Shown here: piece by piece, positions 34,996 through 43,265 of the stretch | How positions within the stretch are numbered: the stretch's first letter is position 1 | Layout: each line of letters begins with the position of its first letter | DNA from: Streptomyces chryseus | Lineage (GTDB): Bacteria; Actinomycetota; Actinomycetes; Streptomycetales; Streptomycetaceae | Assembly (NCBI RefSeq): GCF_014650755.1 | Contig: NZ_BMVO01000002.1 | Location: 1-64,000 of the forward strand | DNA length: 64,000 nt | Reading direction: 5' to 3' | Notes under the pieces: generated by a model | Told to the model about the DNA's origin: nothing | Seen by the model: the letters and a program-made list of their open reading frames with translations, nothing else | Database searches by the model: none | Made by a program: the position numbers and the translations under genes

Positions 34996-35993
34996 AGCAG
35001 GCAGCCACCGGGGCCCTCGTCGGGCTCGCACTGGGCGACGCGTTGGGCTTCCCGACCGAGTTCAACGACGTACCCGCGATCCTCGCGAAGTGCGGTCCGT
35101 GGCGGGAGATGGCACTGCCGTCGCCCGCGATCGTCACGGACGACACCCAGATGACGCTCGCCCTGGGGCGCGGCATACGCACCGCCATGGATCGCGGGGT
35201 GCTCGGGCCGCCGAGGCTCGCGCGGCCCGTCCGCGAGGAATTCGTCGACTGGTACCACTCGCCCGAGAACAACCGGGCCCCCGGCAACACCTGCCTCGTC
35301 GCCTGCCGGCTGCTCGACAGCGACCGGCCGTGGCAGCAGGCCAGTCAGCTCGGCTCCAAGGGGTGCGGGGCCAACATGCGGGTCGCGCCGGTCGGGCTCG
35401 TACCGGGGCTGAGCGACGAGCAGCGGGCCGGGGCCGCGCAGTTGCAGTCGGCGCTCACCCACGGCCATCCCACCGCACTGGCGGCGAGCGACCTGACGGC
35501 GCACGCCGTGCGTCTGCTCGCGCAGGGAGCGGAGCCCACCGGCCTGGTGGGGCTGCTCCGTTCGTACGCGTACGAGAACCGCCTGCGGTACCACGAGCGC
35601 TGGCTCGGCGACCTGTGGACGCACGCCCACGACGCGTCGCCCGAGGACTTCATCGCGCGCGGCTGGGACGAGTGCCTGGCCGTACTGGAGCGGCTCACGG
35701 CGGCTCTGCGCACGCCGTCGCCGGAGACGGACCCCTGCCTCGCGACGGGCGACGGCTGGATCGCGGAGGAGGCCCTCGCGACCGCGCTGCTGTGCTTCCT
35801 CCTCTTCCCCGAGGAGCCGCTCACCGCGCTGCGCCGCGCCGCGTGCACGAAGGGCGACTCGGACTCGATCGCCTGCCTCGCGGGAGCGTTCGCGGGAGCG
35901 CACCTGGGCGCGGCCGCGTGGCCGGCCGAATGGGCCGAGCGCATCGAGTACCGGACCGAGCTGCTGGCCCTGGGCGCGCTCTGGGACGCTTGA
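34992..35993 (+). CDS. ADP-ribosylglycohydrolase (DraG-like)
   Basis: The 333-aa all-helical hydrolase has the binuclear metal ligands expected of the family: GDALGFPTEF near the N-terminus, TDDTQMTLAL, and GDSDSIACLAGAFAGA near the C-terminus. It would remove ADP-ribose from a modified protein or nucleic acid or from a small molecule. The start overlaps the nrtR stop (ATGA), and the next gene starts 3 bp after its stop. Its place in an NAD-salvage operon suggests recycling ADP-ribose, the NrtR effector, or reversing an ADP-ribosylation that is triggered when NAD status changes. Confidence 0.92.
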   Translation: MKQAATGALVGLALGDALGFPTEFNDVPAILAKCGPWREMALPSPAIVTDDTQMTLALGRGIRTAMDRGVLGPPRLARPVREEFVDWYHSPENNRAPGNTCLVACRLLDSDRPWQQASQLGSKGCGANMRVAPVGLVPGLSDEQRAGAAQLQSALTHGHPTALAASDLTAHAVRLLAQGAEPTGLVGLLRSYAYENRLRYHERWLGDLWTHAHDASPEDFIARGWDECLAVLERLTAALRTPSPETDPCLATGDGWIAEEALATALLCFLLFPEEPLTALRRAACTKGDSDSIACLAGAFAGAHLGAAAWPAEWAERIEYRTELLALGALWDA

Positions 35994-35996
35994 CCG

Positions 35997-36809
35997 ATGA
36001 ACGCGTACGAGAAGCGCCTGCGCGAGGCCGGGCTGCCGGACACCGACCTCTCCCCTGTCCTCGCCGAGGAGACCGACCCCCTGCTGTTCGCGACCGTCTC
36101 GGGAGCGCACCTCTACGGGTTCCCGTCCCGCGACTCCGACGTCGACCTGCGCGGTACGCACCTGCTGCCCGCGGCGGACCTCGTCGGCCTGGACGAGCCC
36201 GAGGAGACGCGCGGGCGCATGTGGGTGCGCGACGGTGTGGAGATGGACCTGGTCACGCACGACCTGCGCAAGTTCGTACGGCTGATGCTGCGCCGCAACG
36301 GCTATGTGCTGGAGCAGTTGCTGTCGCCCCTGATCGTGCGTACGACGGACGCGCACGCGGAGCTGGTGGAGCTGGCGCCCGCCGTCCTGACCAGCCACCA
36401 CGCGCACCACTACCGGGGTTTCGCGGGCACGCAGTGGAGGCTCTTCGAGAAGACCGGCGAGTTGAAGCCGCTGCTCTACACCTTCCGGGCACTGCTGACC
36501 GGCATCCACCTCATGCGCAGCGGCGAGGTGCTGGCCCACCTGCCCACGCTGCTGACGCGCGTGGACGCCCCGGCCTACTTGGAGGAGCTGATCGCGGCGA
36601 AGGCGGAGGCGGAGCACGGCGCGGCCACCGGGCCGGACCGGGAGCGCCTGCGCGCCGACGCCGAGGCCCTGCACGGTGTCCTCGACGAGGCCCAGGCCGC
36701 TTCCCGGCTTCCGGCCGAGGCGACGGGGTACGAGCGGCTGAACGACTTCGTCGTACGGGCGAGGCTCGGCGGCACCGTGACCACGCCCGCCGTCGTCTCA
36801 GTGCGCTGA
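35997..36809 (+). CDS. RlaP-like nucleotidyltransferase (DNA polymerase beta superfamily)
   Basis: The 270-aa protein has the nucleotidyltransferase signature GAHLYGFPSRDSDVDLRG (a GS-type loop followed by a DxD metal pair), a second acidic strand VEMDLVTHDLRKF, then a helical region FRALLTGIHLMRSGEVL typical of COG3541/RlaP proteins. RlaP family members are linked to RNA repair; the reaction is not established. Only 3 bp separate it from the DraG gene. Its last 12 bp overlap the convergent paralogue. Confidence 0.85.
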   Translation: MNAYEKRLREAGLPDTDLSPVLAEETDPLLFATVSGAHLYGFPSRDSDVDLRGTHLLPAADLVGLDEPEETRGRMWVRDGVEMDLVTHDLRKFVRLMLRRNGYVLEQLLSPLIVRTTDAHAELVELAPAVLTSHHAHHYRGFAGTQWRLFEKTGELKPLLYTFRALLTGIHLMRSGEVLAHLPTLLTRVDAPAYLEELIAAKAEAEHGAATGPDRERLRADAEALHGVLDEAQAASRLPAEATGYERLNDFVVRARLGGTVTTPAVVSVR

Positions 36810-37604
36810 GGCGCGGCGAGTACGCAGCAGGAAGTCCTCCACGCGCGGACGGTCCGGCTCCGCAGGGAGAAGGCTCTTCGCCACTGCCTCGTCCGCCTCC
36901 GCCGCGAGAACCTCCATGCGGCGTTCGACCTCCCGCCACGCGACCTCCCCGCGCTTGACGGCGAGCAGCCGCTCGCGGTCCTCGCCGACGTCGGTCACCA
37001 GCTCGCCCGTACGCAGCAGATCGCGGCAGCTGCCGAGGAGCCGCAGCAGGTGCATGGCGTGCTTCCAGCGGGGGGCGCCGTGCTGCCGTACGTCCGCCAT
37101 CAGCTTCTTGTGCTGACCGGCCGCGTACCGCGCGAACGTCTGGTGGACCCGGCGGGAGAGGAACGCGCCGCGCAGGGCGAGCAGCTCGCGGCCGGTGGCG
37201 TCGGCGTGCTCCACGAGGGGGGAGTGCAGGCACTCCAGGATGTTCGGGTTGGCCCGCAGGGCCAGCTCACAGAATCGTTCCAGCTCCCAGGAGAACTGCT
37301 CCTGCGCCGGCCCCTCGACGTGTGTCGGCGGCTTCTCGAAGCGCCAGAACAGCGGTGTCGGCGCGAGGAAGACACCGCGCCGGTCGGTGTCGCTGCCGTC
37401 CGTCGCCAGCCCGAAGGCGCGCGAGCCCATCACGCAGGAGTACACGGTGTGATGGCGTACGAGCTCTTCGGGCGTCGGCGCCGAGGAGGCGGGGACGGCG
37501 GGCACGCCTGCGGTCGTCCGGTCGGCGGTCGTCCGGTCGGCGGTCGTCGGGTCGGCGGTCGTCGGGTCGGCGGTCGTCGGGTCGGGGGTGGCGGGCGGGA
37601 TCAT
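36798..37604 (-). CDS. Second RlaP-like nucleotidyltransferase with TTAD-repeat N-terminus
   Basis: The 268-aa protein is a distant paralogue of the adjacent gene: GSRAFGLATDGSDTDRRGVF is its GS...DxD motif, followed by WELERFCELALRANPNILE and a helical end. The first 30 residues are five copies of a 5-residue repeat (DPTTA, DRTTA), matched by 15-bp DNA repeats around 37515-37590 and likely to vary in number. A shorter form starting downstream of the repeats is possible. It is probably cotranscribed with the Rieske gene 19 bp upstream. Confidence 0.82.
   Translation of the reverse strand: MIPPATPDPTTADPTTADPTTADRTTADRTTAGVPAVPASSAPTPEELVRHHTVYSCVMGSRAFGLATDGSDTDRRGVFLAPTPLFWRFEKPPTHVEGPAQEQFSWELERFCELALRANPNILECLHSPLVEHADATGRELLALRGAFLSRRVHQTFARYAAGQHKKLMADVRQHGAPRWKHAMHLLRLLGSCRDLLRTGELVTDVGEDRERLLAVKRGEVAWREVERRMEVLAAEADEAVAKSLLPAEPDRPRVEDFLLRTRRASAH
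37515..37592. repeat. 15-bp tandem repeats in the nucleotidyltransferase N-terminus
   Basis: About five copies of a GTCGGCGGTCGTCSG-type unit encode the TTAD repeat. The copies are nearly identical at the DNA level, which suggests slippage-prone, recently expanded sequence. Confidence 0.7.
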
Positions 37605-37623
37605 GCCCGGGATTGTGCCGCAG

Positions 37624-38112
37624 TCAGGGCAGCCGGATCGAACCGCTTTCCACGGTGATCTGCCGCGGGGGGAGCGGCCTGCGCGCCGGGCCGCTCGCGA
37701 CGGAGGCGTCCGCGACGCGGAACTTGCTGCCGTGGCAGGGGCAGTTGATGGTGCCGCCCTCGACGCTGCCGACCGTGCAGCCCTGATGGGTGCAGATCGC
37801 GGAGAAGGCTTTGAAGATGCCTTCCTCGGGCTGCGTCACCACGACCTTCTCACCGTCGAAGATCTTGCCGCCGCCGACCGGGATCTCGGAGGTGCCGGCG
37901 AGAGCCCGGCCGCCCCCGGGCGTCTGCCCGGCGGAAGGGGATTCCCCGGCGGAAGGGGACTCTCCGGTCGGCGCGGGCGGCTCGGAGGCCGTCGGCCGCG
38001 TCTCGTCGGCCTCGCCGCCGCCCTCTCCGTCGCCGCAGCCGACCGTCAGGGCGGCGCCCGCCACGGCGGCGCCGGCCGAGAGGACCGCCCGGCGGCTCGT
38101 ACCCTTGCCCAT
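37624..38112 (-). CDS. Rieske [2Fe-2S] protein, Tat-exported lipoprotein
   Basis: The 162-aa protein has a Tat signal (TSRRAVLSAGAAVAGAA, Arg7-Arg8) ending in a lipobox, LTVGC, with Cys26 as the lipidated residue. An acidic Ser/Pro linker follows, then the Rieske ligands CTHQGC and CPCHGS with the intervening GTINCP. It is an extracytoplasmic electron carrier anchored in the membrane. The ATG at 38112 is chosen over 38142 because GAGGAG lies 8 bp upstream and the Tat motif is then at the usual distance. The partner oxidoreductase is not encoded nearby. Confidence 0.9.
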   Translation of the reverse strand: MGKGTSRRAVLSAGAAVAGAALTVGCGDGEGGGEADETRPTASEPPAPTGESPSAGESPSAGQTPGGGRALAGTSEIPVGGGKIFDGEKVVVTQPEEGIFKAFSAICTHQGCTVGSVEGGTINCPCHGSKFRVADASVASGPARRPLPPRQITVESGSIRLP

Positions 38113-38306
38113 CACGTGCTCCTCACCCTTCGCTCCGGACATTCGGCGCGAAGGCCAGCATCTTCGCGCGCAGGGGCCCGGAGAAGAAGCACCCGGCGGC
38201 CGGGTTCGCGTGTCTCACCCCGCGGAACGCGCCGGCCCCCGCTCCACCGTGCCCAACTACGCTGGATCACGCAGAGGCACATGAGGCACGGAGCGAGGAG
38301 CACGAC

Positions 38307-38669
38307 GTGGCAGTACGAGCGGTGCGCGGGGCCGTCCAGCTGGAGCGGGACGAGGCCGGGCACATGGACGAGCGGGTCAGCGAGCTGCTCACGGCCGTCC
38401 TGGAGCGCAACGGGCTCACCCCGGACGACCTCATCAGCATCTGGTTCACCGCCACCCCGGATCTGCACAGCGACTTCCCGGCCGCCGCGGCGCGCAAGTT
38501 CGGCATCGTCGACGTTCCACTGATCTGCGCCCAGGAACTCGACATATCCGGAGCCATGCCCCGGGTCGTGCGCGTCCTCGCGCACGTCGAGTCCAGCCTG
38601 CCCAAGTCCTCGGTCTCCCACGTCTACCTCGGCGCCGCCGCCGCCCTCCGCAAGGACATCGCCCAGTGA
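38307..38669 (+). CDS. aroH: Chorismate mutase, AroH type
   Basis: The 120-aa protein is a full-length AroH chorismate mutase (trimeric, pseudo-alpha/beta barrel): VRAVRGAVQLERDE at the start, SIWFTATPDLHSDFPA and PLICAQELDISGAMPRVVRV are the family blocks, with the active-site Arg and Glu-containing segments present. It channels chorismate to prephenate. GAGGAG lies 8 bp before the GTG, and its stop overlaps the tyrA start (GTGA), so the next step of tyrosine synthesis is coupled. Confidence 0.95.
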   Translation: MAVRAVRGAVQLERDEAGHMDERVSELLTAVLERNGLTPDDLISIWFTATPDLHSDFPAAAARKFGIVDVPLICAQELDISGAMPRVVRVLAHVESSLPKSSVSHVYLGAAAALRKDIAQ

Positions 38670-39751
38670 GAACTGCCCTCGTCATCGGAACCGGCCTCAT
38701 CGGCACGTCCGCGGCCCTCGCGCTCGCCGGGCGGGGCGTCACCGTCCACCTCACCGACCACGACCCCGCGCAGGCCCACACCGCCGCGGCCCTCGGCGCC
38801 GGCACCGACGAGGCGCCGGAAGGCCCCGTCGACCTCGCCGTCGTCGCCGTGCCGCCCGCACACGTGGCCGCGACGCTGGCCGACGCCATGGGGCGGGGGA
38901 TCGCCCGCGCGTACATCGACGTCGCCAGCGTCAAGGGCGGACCGCGCCGCGAGCTGGAGGCGCTGGGCTGCGACCTCACGGCGTACATCGGTACGCACCC
39001 GATGTCCGGCAAGGAGCGTTCGGGTCCGCTCGCCGCGACCGCCGACCTCTTCGAGGGCCGCCCCTGGGTCCTCACCCCCACCCGCGACACCGACACCGAG
39101 GTCCTGAACCTCGCGCTGGAACTGGTCGCCCTGTGCCGGGCCGTCCCCGTCGTCATGGACGCGGACGCCCACGACCGCGCGGTCGCGCTCGTCTCGCACA
39201 CCCCGCAGCTCGTCTCCTCCATGGTCGCGGCGCGGCTCGCGGACGCCGACGAGACCGCCGTACGGCTCTGCGGCCAGGGGATCCGCGACGTCACCCGCAT
39301 CGCCGCCTCCGACCCCCGGATGTGGGTCGAGATCCTCTCCGCCAACCCGGGCCCCGTGGCGGACGTGCTCACCGGCGTCGCGGCCGACCTGGAGGAGACC
39401 GTCCAGGCGCTGCGGGCCCTCCAGTCCGCCGACGACGACAAGCGCCGGGGCGGCGCCGACGGCATCGAGGACGTCCTGCGGCGCGGCAACGCGGGCCGCG
39501 AGCGGGTACCGGGCAAGCACGGGGCCGCCCCGGCGGCGTACGAAATCGTCGCGGTCCTCATCAGCGACAGTCCGGGCGAGCTGGCCAGGATCTTCGCGGA
39601 CGCAGGCCGGGCGGGCGTCAACATCGAGGACGTCCGCATCGAGCACGCGACCGGCCAGCAGGCGGGTCTGGTGCAGCTGATGGTCGAGCCGTCGGCCGCC
39701 CCCGGGCTGATGGACTCGCTCCGGGAGCGGGGCTGGTCGATCCGCCGGTAG
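38666..39751 (+). CDS. tyrA: Prephenate dehydrogenase with C-terminal ACT domain
   Basis: The 361-aa enzyme makes 4-hydroxyphenylpyruvate from prephenate with NAD(P). The Rossmann motif is LVIGTGLIGTSAALALAGRG, the catalytic region contains YIGTHPMSGKERSGP and LVSHTPQLVSSMVA, and residues from about 290 form an ACT domain (AVLISDSPGELARIFADAG), the likely site of tyrosine feedback. It is coupled to aroH. Confidence 0.95.
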   Translation: MRTALVIGTGLIGTSAALALAGRGVTVHLTDHDPAQAHTAAALGAGTDEAPEGPVDLAVVAVPPAHVAATLADAMGRGIARAYIDVASVKGGPRRELEALGCDLTAYIGTHPMSGKERSGPLAATADLFEGRPWVLTPTRDTDTEVLNLALELVALCRAVPVVMDADAHDRAVALVSHTPQLVSSMVAARLADADETAVRLCGQGIRDVTRIAASDPRMWVEILSANPGPVADVLTGVAADLEETVQALRALQSADDDKRRGGADGIEDVLRRGNAGRERVPGKHGAAPAAYEIVAVLISDSPGELARIFADAGRAGVNIEDVRIEHATGQQAGLVQLMVEPSAAPGLMDSLRERGWSIRR

Positions 39752-39895
39752 CGGCGCTCGCGCCCCGGGGCGATGTCCGGTTTGCGGTGGCTTCGCAGGG
39801 GCGTCGAGGGCGGGGCCGGGGACTCGGTAACCTTGTGTGGGGTCCCGTGGGTCCCCGTCCGCCCATGCCCGTGTACCAGGAAGGTGTCCTACACC

Positions 39896-40591
39896 GTGGA
39901 AACCGCCGCCCGGACCGCCCCGGCAGCAGTGATTGTCGCCATCGACGGCCCCTCCGGCACGGGCAAGTCCAGCACCTCCAAGGCCGTCGCCGCCAAGCTC
40001 GGCCTCAGCTACCTGGACACCGGCGCCCAGTACCGGGCGATCACCTGGTGGATGCTGACCAACGGCATCGACGTCACCGACCCCGTCGCCATCGCGGACG
40101 CCGCGGGCAAGCCCGTGATCGTCTCCGGCACGGACCCGTCCGCGCCCACGATCACGGTCGACGGAATCGACGCCTCCGGGCCGATCCGCACCCAGGAGGT
40201 CACCTCCAAGGTGAGCGCCGTGAGCGCCGTTCCCGAGGTGCGCACCCTCATCACGGAACTCCAGCGCTCCATCGCGAAGGGCGCCGCGCTCGGCATCGTC
40301 GTCGAGGGACGCGACATCGGTACGACCGTCCTGCCGGACGCCGATCTCAAGATCTTCCTGACCGCGTCTCCCGAGGCGCGCGCCGCCCGCCGCAGCGGCG
40401 AGCTCAAGGGCGCGGACGTGTCCGCGACCCGCGAGGCCCTGCTGAAGCGGGACGCCGCCGACTCCAGCCGCAAGACCTCGCCGCTGGCCAAGGCGGACGA
40501 CGCGGTCGAGGTCGACACCAGCGACCTCACGCTGGAGCAGGTCATCGAGTGTGTCGTTACCCTGGTCGAGGGGAAGCGGGCCGCGAAGTGA
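39896..40591 (+). CDS. cmk: Cytidylate kinase
   Basis: The 231-aa kinase phosphorylates CMP and dCMP. It has P-loop IDGPSGTGKSSTSK, the substrate-binding YLDTGAQYRAITW, and VVEGRDIGTTVLPDADLKIFL. The GTG at 39896 follows AGGAAGG; the reading frame is open 41 codons further upstream but that stretch is not kinase-like. The neighbourhood cmk, acyltransferase, der is conserved in actinobacteria. The stop overlaps the next gene (GTGA). Confidence 0.95.
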   Translation: METAARTAPAAVIVAIDGPSGTGKSSTSKAVAAKLGLSYLDTGAQYRAITWWMLTNGIDVTDPVAIADAAGKPVIVSGTDPSAPTITVDGIDASGPIRTQEVTSKVSAVSAVPEVRTLITELQRSIAKGAALGIVVEGRDIGTTVLPDADLKIFLTASPEARAARRSGELKGADVSATREALLKRDAADSSRKTSPLAKADDAVEVDTSDLTLEQVIECVVTLVEGKRAAK

Positions 40592-41232
40592 CCGCACCCA
40601 CACTGCGTGGTGCGGCCGTCGGACGCGGCATCGGCATCGGGCTCATGTACGGGCTGTGGAAGCCCCGCGTCCTGGGTGCCTGGCGGGTGCCCGTGAGCGG
40701 GCCGGTGATCCTGGCGGTGAACCACTCGCACATGATCGACGGCCCCATGCTGATGGGGACCGCCCCGCGTCCGGTGCACTTCCTGATCAAGAAAGAGGCG
40801 TTCGTCGGCCCGCTCGACCCGTTCCTGCGCGGAATCGGTCAGCTGAAGGTGGACCGCGCGAGCGCCGACCGTACGGCGATCTCGAACGCGCTCGGCGTCC
40901 TCGCGGACGGCGGCGTGCTCGGGATCTTCCCCGAGGGCACCCGGGGCGAGGGTGACTTCGCGTCGCTGCGCGCCGGTCTGTCGTACTTCGCCGTACGCGG
41001 TGGGGCGCCGATCGTCCCCGTGGCGGTGCTCGGCAGCACCGAGCGGCGCGGCCGGCTCATACGCGGGCTGCCGCCGCTGCGCGGCCGTGTGGACGTCGTG
41101 TTCGGCGACCCGTTCGAGGCCGGTGACGGCAGCGGACGGCGTACGCGCAAGGCCCTGGACGAGGCCACCGTGCGAATCCAGGAGCGGCTGACCGCCCACC
41201 TGGAAAGTGCCAGGCGCTTCACCGGGCGCTAG
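40588..41232 (+). CDS. PlsC-like 1-acyl-glycerol-3-phosphate acyltransferase
   Basis: The 214-aa protein has the acyltransferase motifs VNHSHMIDGPML (NHX4D variant, catalytic His) and IFPEGTRGEGDF, with a short hydrophobic segment at the N-terminus for membrane association. It would esterify a lysophospholipid or related acceptor. GTG overlaps the cmk stop. It precedes der by 69 bp. Confidence 0.93.
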   Translation: MTAPTLRGAAVGRGIGIGLMYGLWKPRVLGAWRVPVSGPVILAVNHSHMIDGPMLMGTAPRPVHFLIKKEAFVGPLDPFLRGIGQLKVDRASADRTAISNALGVLADGGVLGIFPEGTRGEGDFASLRAGLSYFAVRGGAPIVPVAVLGSTERRGRLIRGLPPLRGRVDVVFGDPFEAGDGSGRRTRKALDEATVRIQERLTAHLESARRFTGR

Positions 41233-41301
41233 GCGAGACTTGAGTAGTGGACCGCGCGCATCGGGTGGTCCATCGATGATGATGAACGAGGAACGGACTT
41301 C

Positions 41302-42762
41302 ATGAACGACCAGATTCACTCCGGCGACGAGCACGGAGCACTTGGCGACGCCGAGTACGCGGAGTTCATGGAGCTCGCCGCGCAGGAGGGCTTCGACCCC
41401 GAAGAGGTCGAAGGTGCCATCGGCGAGGCGGGCCACGGCCCGCTGCCCGTCCTCGCCGTCGTCGGCCGCCCCAATGTCGGCAAGTCGACCCTGGTGAACC
41501 GCATCATCGGCCGCCGTGAGGCCGTCGTCGAGGACAAGCCGGGCGTCACCCGCGACCGCGTCACCTACGAGGCCGAGTGGGCCGGCCGCCGCTTCAAGAT
41601 CGTCGACACCGGCGGCTGGGAGCAGGACGTCCTCGGCATCGACGCGTCGGTCGCCGCCCAGGCGGAGTACGCGATCGAGGCCGCCGACGCGGTCGTCTTC
41701 GTCGTCGACTCCACGGTCGGCGCCACCGACACCGACGAGGCCGTCGTCCGGCTGCTGCGCAAGGCGGGCAAGCCCGTCGTGCTCTGCGCCAACAAGGTCG
41801 ACGGTCTGAGCGGCGAGGCGGACGCGACCGCCCTGTGGTCGCTCGGCCTCGGCCAGCCGCACCCCGTCTCCTCGCTGCACGGCCGCGGCACCGGCGACAT
41901 GCTGGACGCCGTACTGGAAGCCCTGCCGGAGGCCCCGGCCCAGACCTTCGGCCAGGCCGTCGGCGGCCCGCGCCGGATCGCGCTCATCGGCCGCCCGAAC
42001 GTCGGCAAGTCCTCGCTCCTGAACCGGGTGGCCAACGAGGACCGCGTCGTCGTCAACGAGATCGCCGGCACCACCCGTGACCCGGTCGACGAGCTGATCG
42101 AGCTCGGCGGCATCACCTGGAAGTTCATCGACACGGCCGGCATCCGCCGCCGCGTCCACCTCCAGGAGGGCGCGGACTACTACGCGTCCCTGCGTACCGC
42201 TGCCGCCGTCGAGAAGGCCGAAGTCGCGGTCGTACTGATCGACGCCAGCGAGTCCATCAGCGTGCAGGACCAGCGGATCATCACGATGGCCGTCGAAGCG
42301 GGCCGCGCGCTGGTCATCGCGTACAACAAGTGGGACACCCTCGACGAGGAGCGCCGCTACTACCTGGAGCGCGAGATCGAGACCGAGCTCGCCCAGGTGG
42401 CGTGGGCGCCGCGGGTGAACGTCTCCGCGCAGACCGGCCGGCACATGGAGAAGCTCGTCCCGGCGATCGAGACGGCGCTGGCCGGCTGGGAGACGCGCAT
42501 CCCGACCGGCAGGCTCAACGCCTTCCTCGGCGAGATCGTCGCCTCCCACCCGCACCCGGTCCGCGGCGGCAAGCAACCCCGCATCCTCTTCGGGACGCAG
42601 GCGGGAGCCAAGCCGCCGCGGTTCGTGCTCTTCGCCTCCGGCTTCCTGGAGGCCGGCTACCGGCGGTTCATCGAGCGCCGGCTGCGCGAGGAGTTCGGCT
42701 TCGACGGCACGCCGATCCACATCTCGGTGCGGGTGCGCGAGAAGCGCGGCCGCAAGAAGTGA
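41302..42762 (+). CDS. der: Ribosome biogenesis GTPase Der (EngA)
   Basis: The 486-aa protein has the two consecutive GTPase domains unique to Der: first P-loop GRPNVGKST (55-63), second GRPNVGKSS (230-238), each with DxxG and NKxD motifs (VDTGG and NKVD; IDTAG and NKWD), and a KH-like C-terminal domain ending [16 protein letters not shown]. It acts in 50S subunit assembly. The first 50 residues are an acidic leader common in actinobacterial Der proteins. GAGGAAC precedes the ATG. Confidence 0.97.
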   Translation: MNDQIHSGDEHGALGDAEYAEFMELAAQEGFDPEEVEGAIGEAGHGPLPVLAVVGRPNVGKSTLVNRIIGRREAVVEDKPGVTRDRVTYEAEWAGRRFKIVDTGGWEQDVLGIDASVAAQAEYAIEAADAVVFVVDSTVGATDTDEAVVRLLRKAGKPVVLCANKVDGLSGEADATALWSLGLGQPHPVSSLHGRGTGDMLDAVLEALPEAPAQTFGQAVGGPRRIALIGRPNVGKSSLLNRVANEDRVVVNEIAGTTRDPVDELIELGGITWKFIDTAGIRRRVHLQEGADYYASLRTAAAVEKAEVAVVLIDASESISVQDQRIITMAVEAGRALVIAYNKWDTLDEERRYYLEREIETELAQVAWAPRVNVSAQTGRHMEKLVPAIETALAGWETRIPTGRLNAFLGEIVASHPHPVRGGKQPRILFGTQAGAKPPRFVLFASGFLEAGYRRFIERRLREEFGFDGTPIHISVRVREKRGRKK

Positions 42763-42781
42763 CGCCGAGGCCCCGAGCGGC

Positions 42782-43105
42782 CTAGAACCCCCTACGGGGA
42801 GCGGGCGGCAGCGCGGCCGGGAAGTGGTTCCCGGTGTGCTGCCGCCCGTTGCTGTGGGGGGTGGTGCCGCTGTCGGTGCTGGTGACCCGCCAGTAGCCGG
42901 TGTGTCCGCCGTGCGCGCCCTGACCGGTGTGACTCGTGGAGCCCTGGCCGTGACGCGGTCCCGAGGAGAAGCCCGTGAAGCCCAGATCCTCCTCGCCGGT
43001 GCGGTCGCCGGGCAGCGCCCGGAAGGACCTGCGGTACTCCGAATAGAGCGCGTCGTAGATCGGGGTGTGCGAGTGGTCGGTCTGGGTTTCCCGCGAAGGA
43101 CGCAT
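42782..43105 (-). CDS. Hypothetical protein, Gly/Ser/His-rich C-terminus
   Basis: The 107-aa product begins MRPSRETQTDHSHTPIYDAL and has one conserved-looking segment (YDALYSEYRRSFRALPGDRTG) before a low-complexity tail (GQGSTSHTGQGAHGGHTGYW). I do not recognise the family, although similar small proteins near der exist in streptomycetes as far as I recall. The start is uncertain: no Shine-Dalgarno is seen, and an upstream GTG would add 18 residues. It converges on der with 19 bp between stops. Confidence 0.6.
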   Translation of the reverse strand: MRPSRETQTDHSHTPIYDALYSEYRRSFRALPGDRTGEEDLGFTGFSSGPRHGQGSTSHTGQGAHGGHTGYWRVTSTDSGTTPHSNGRQHTGNHFPAALPPAPRRGF

Positions 43106-43265
43106 CGCGGGGATCTGGCTCTGGTACGGCTGATGGCGTGAGGGGTCGTATGAGTGCACGTATGTGCCAACGACCCCAGCGCCCGTCGGATGCGGGCCGA
43201 GTAGGGAATTCCCTGCTCGGCGGGGGTGAGCGGTCCGCACGGGCCCGCCGGACGGCCCGTGCCGG

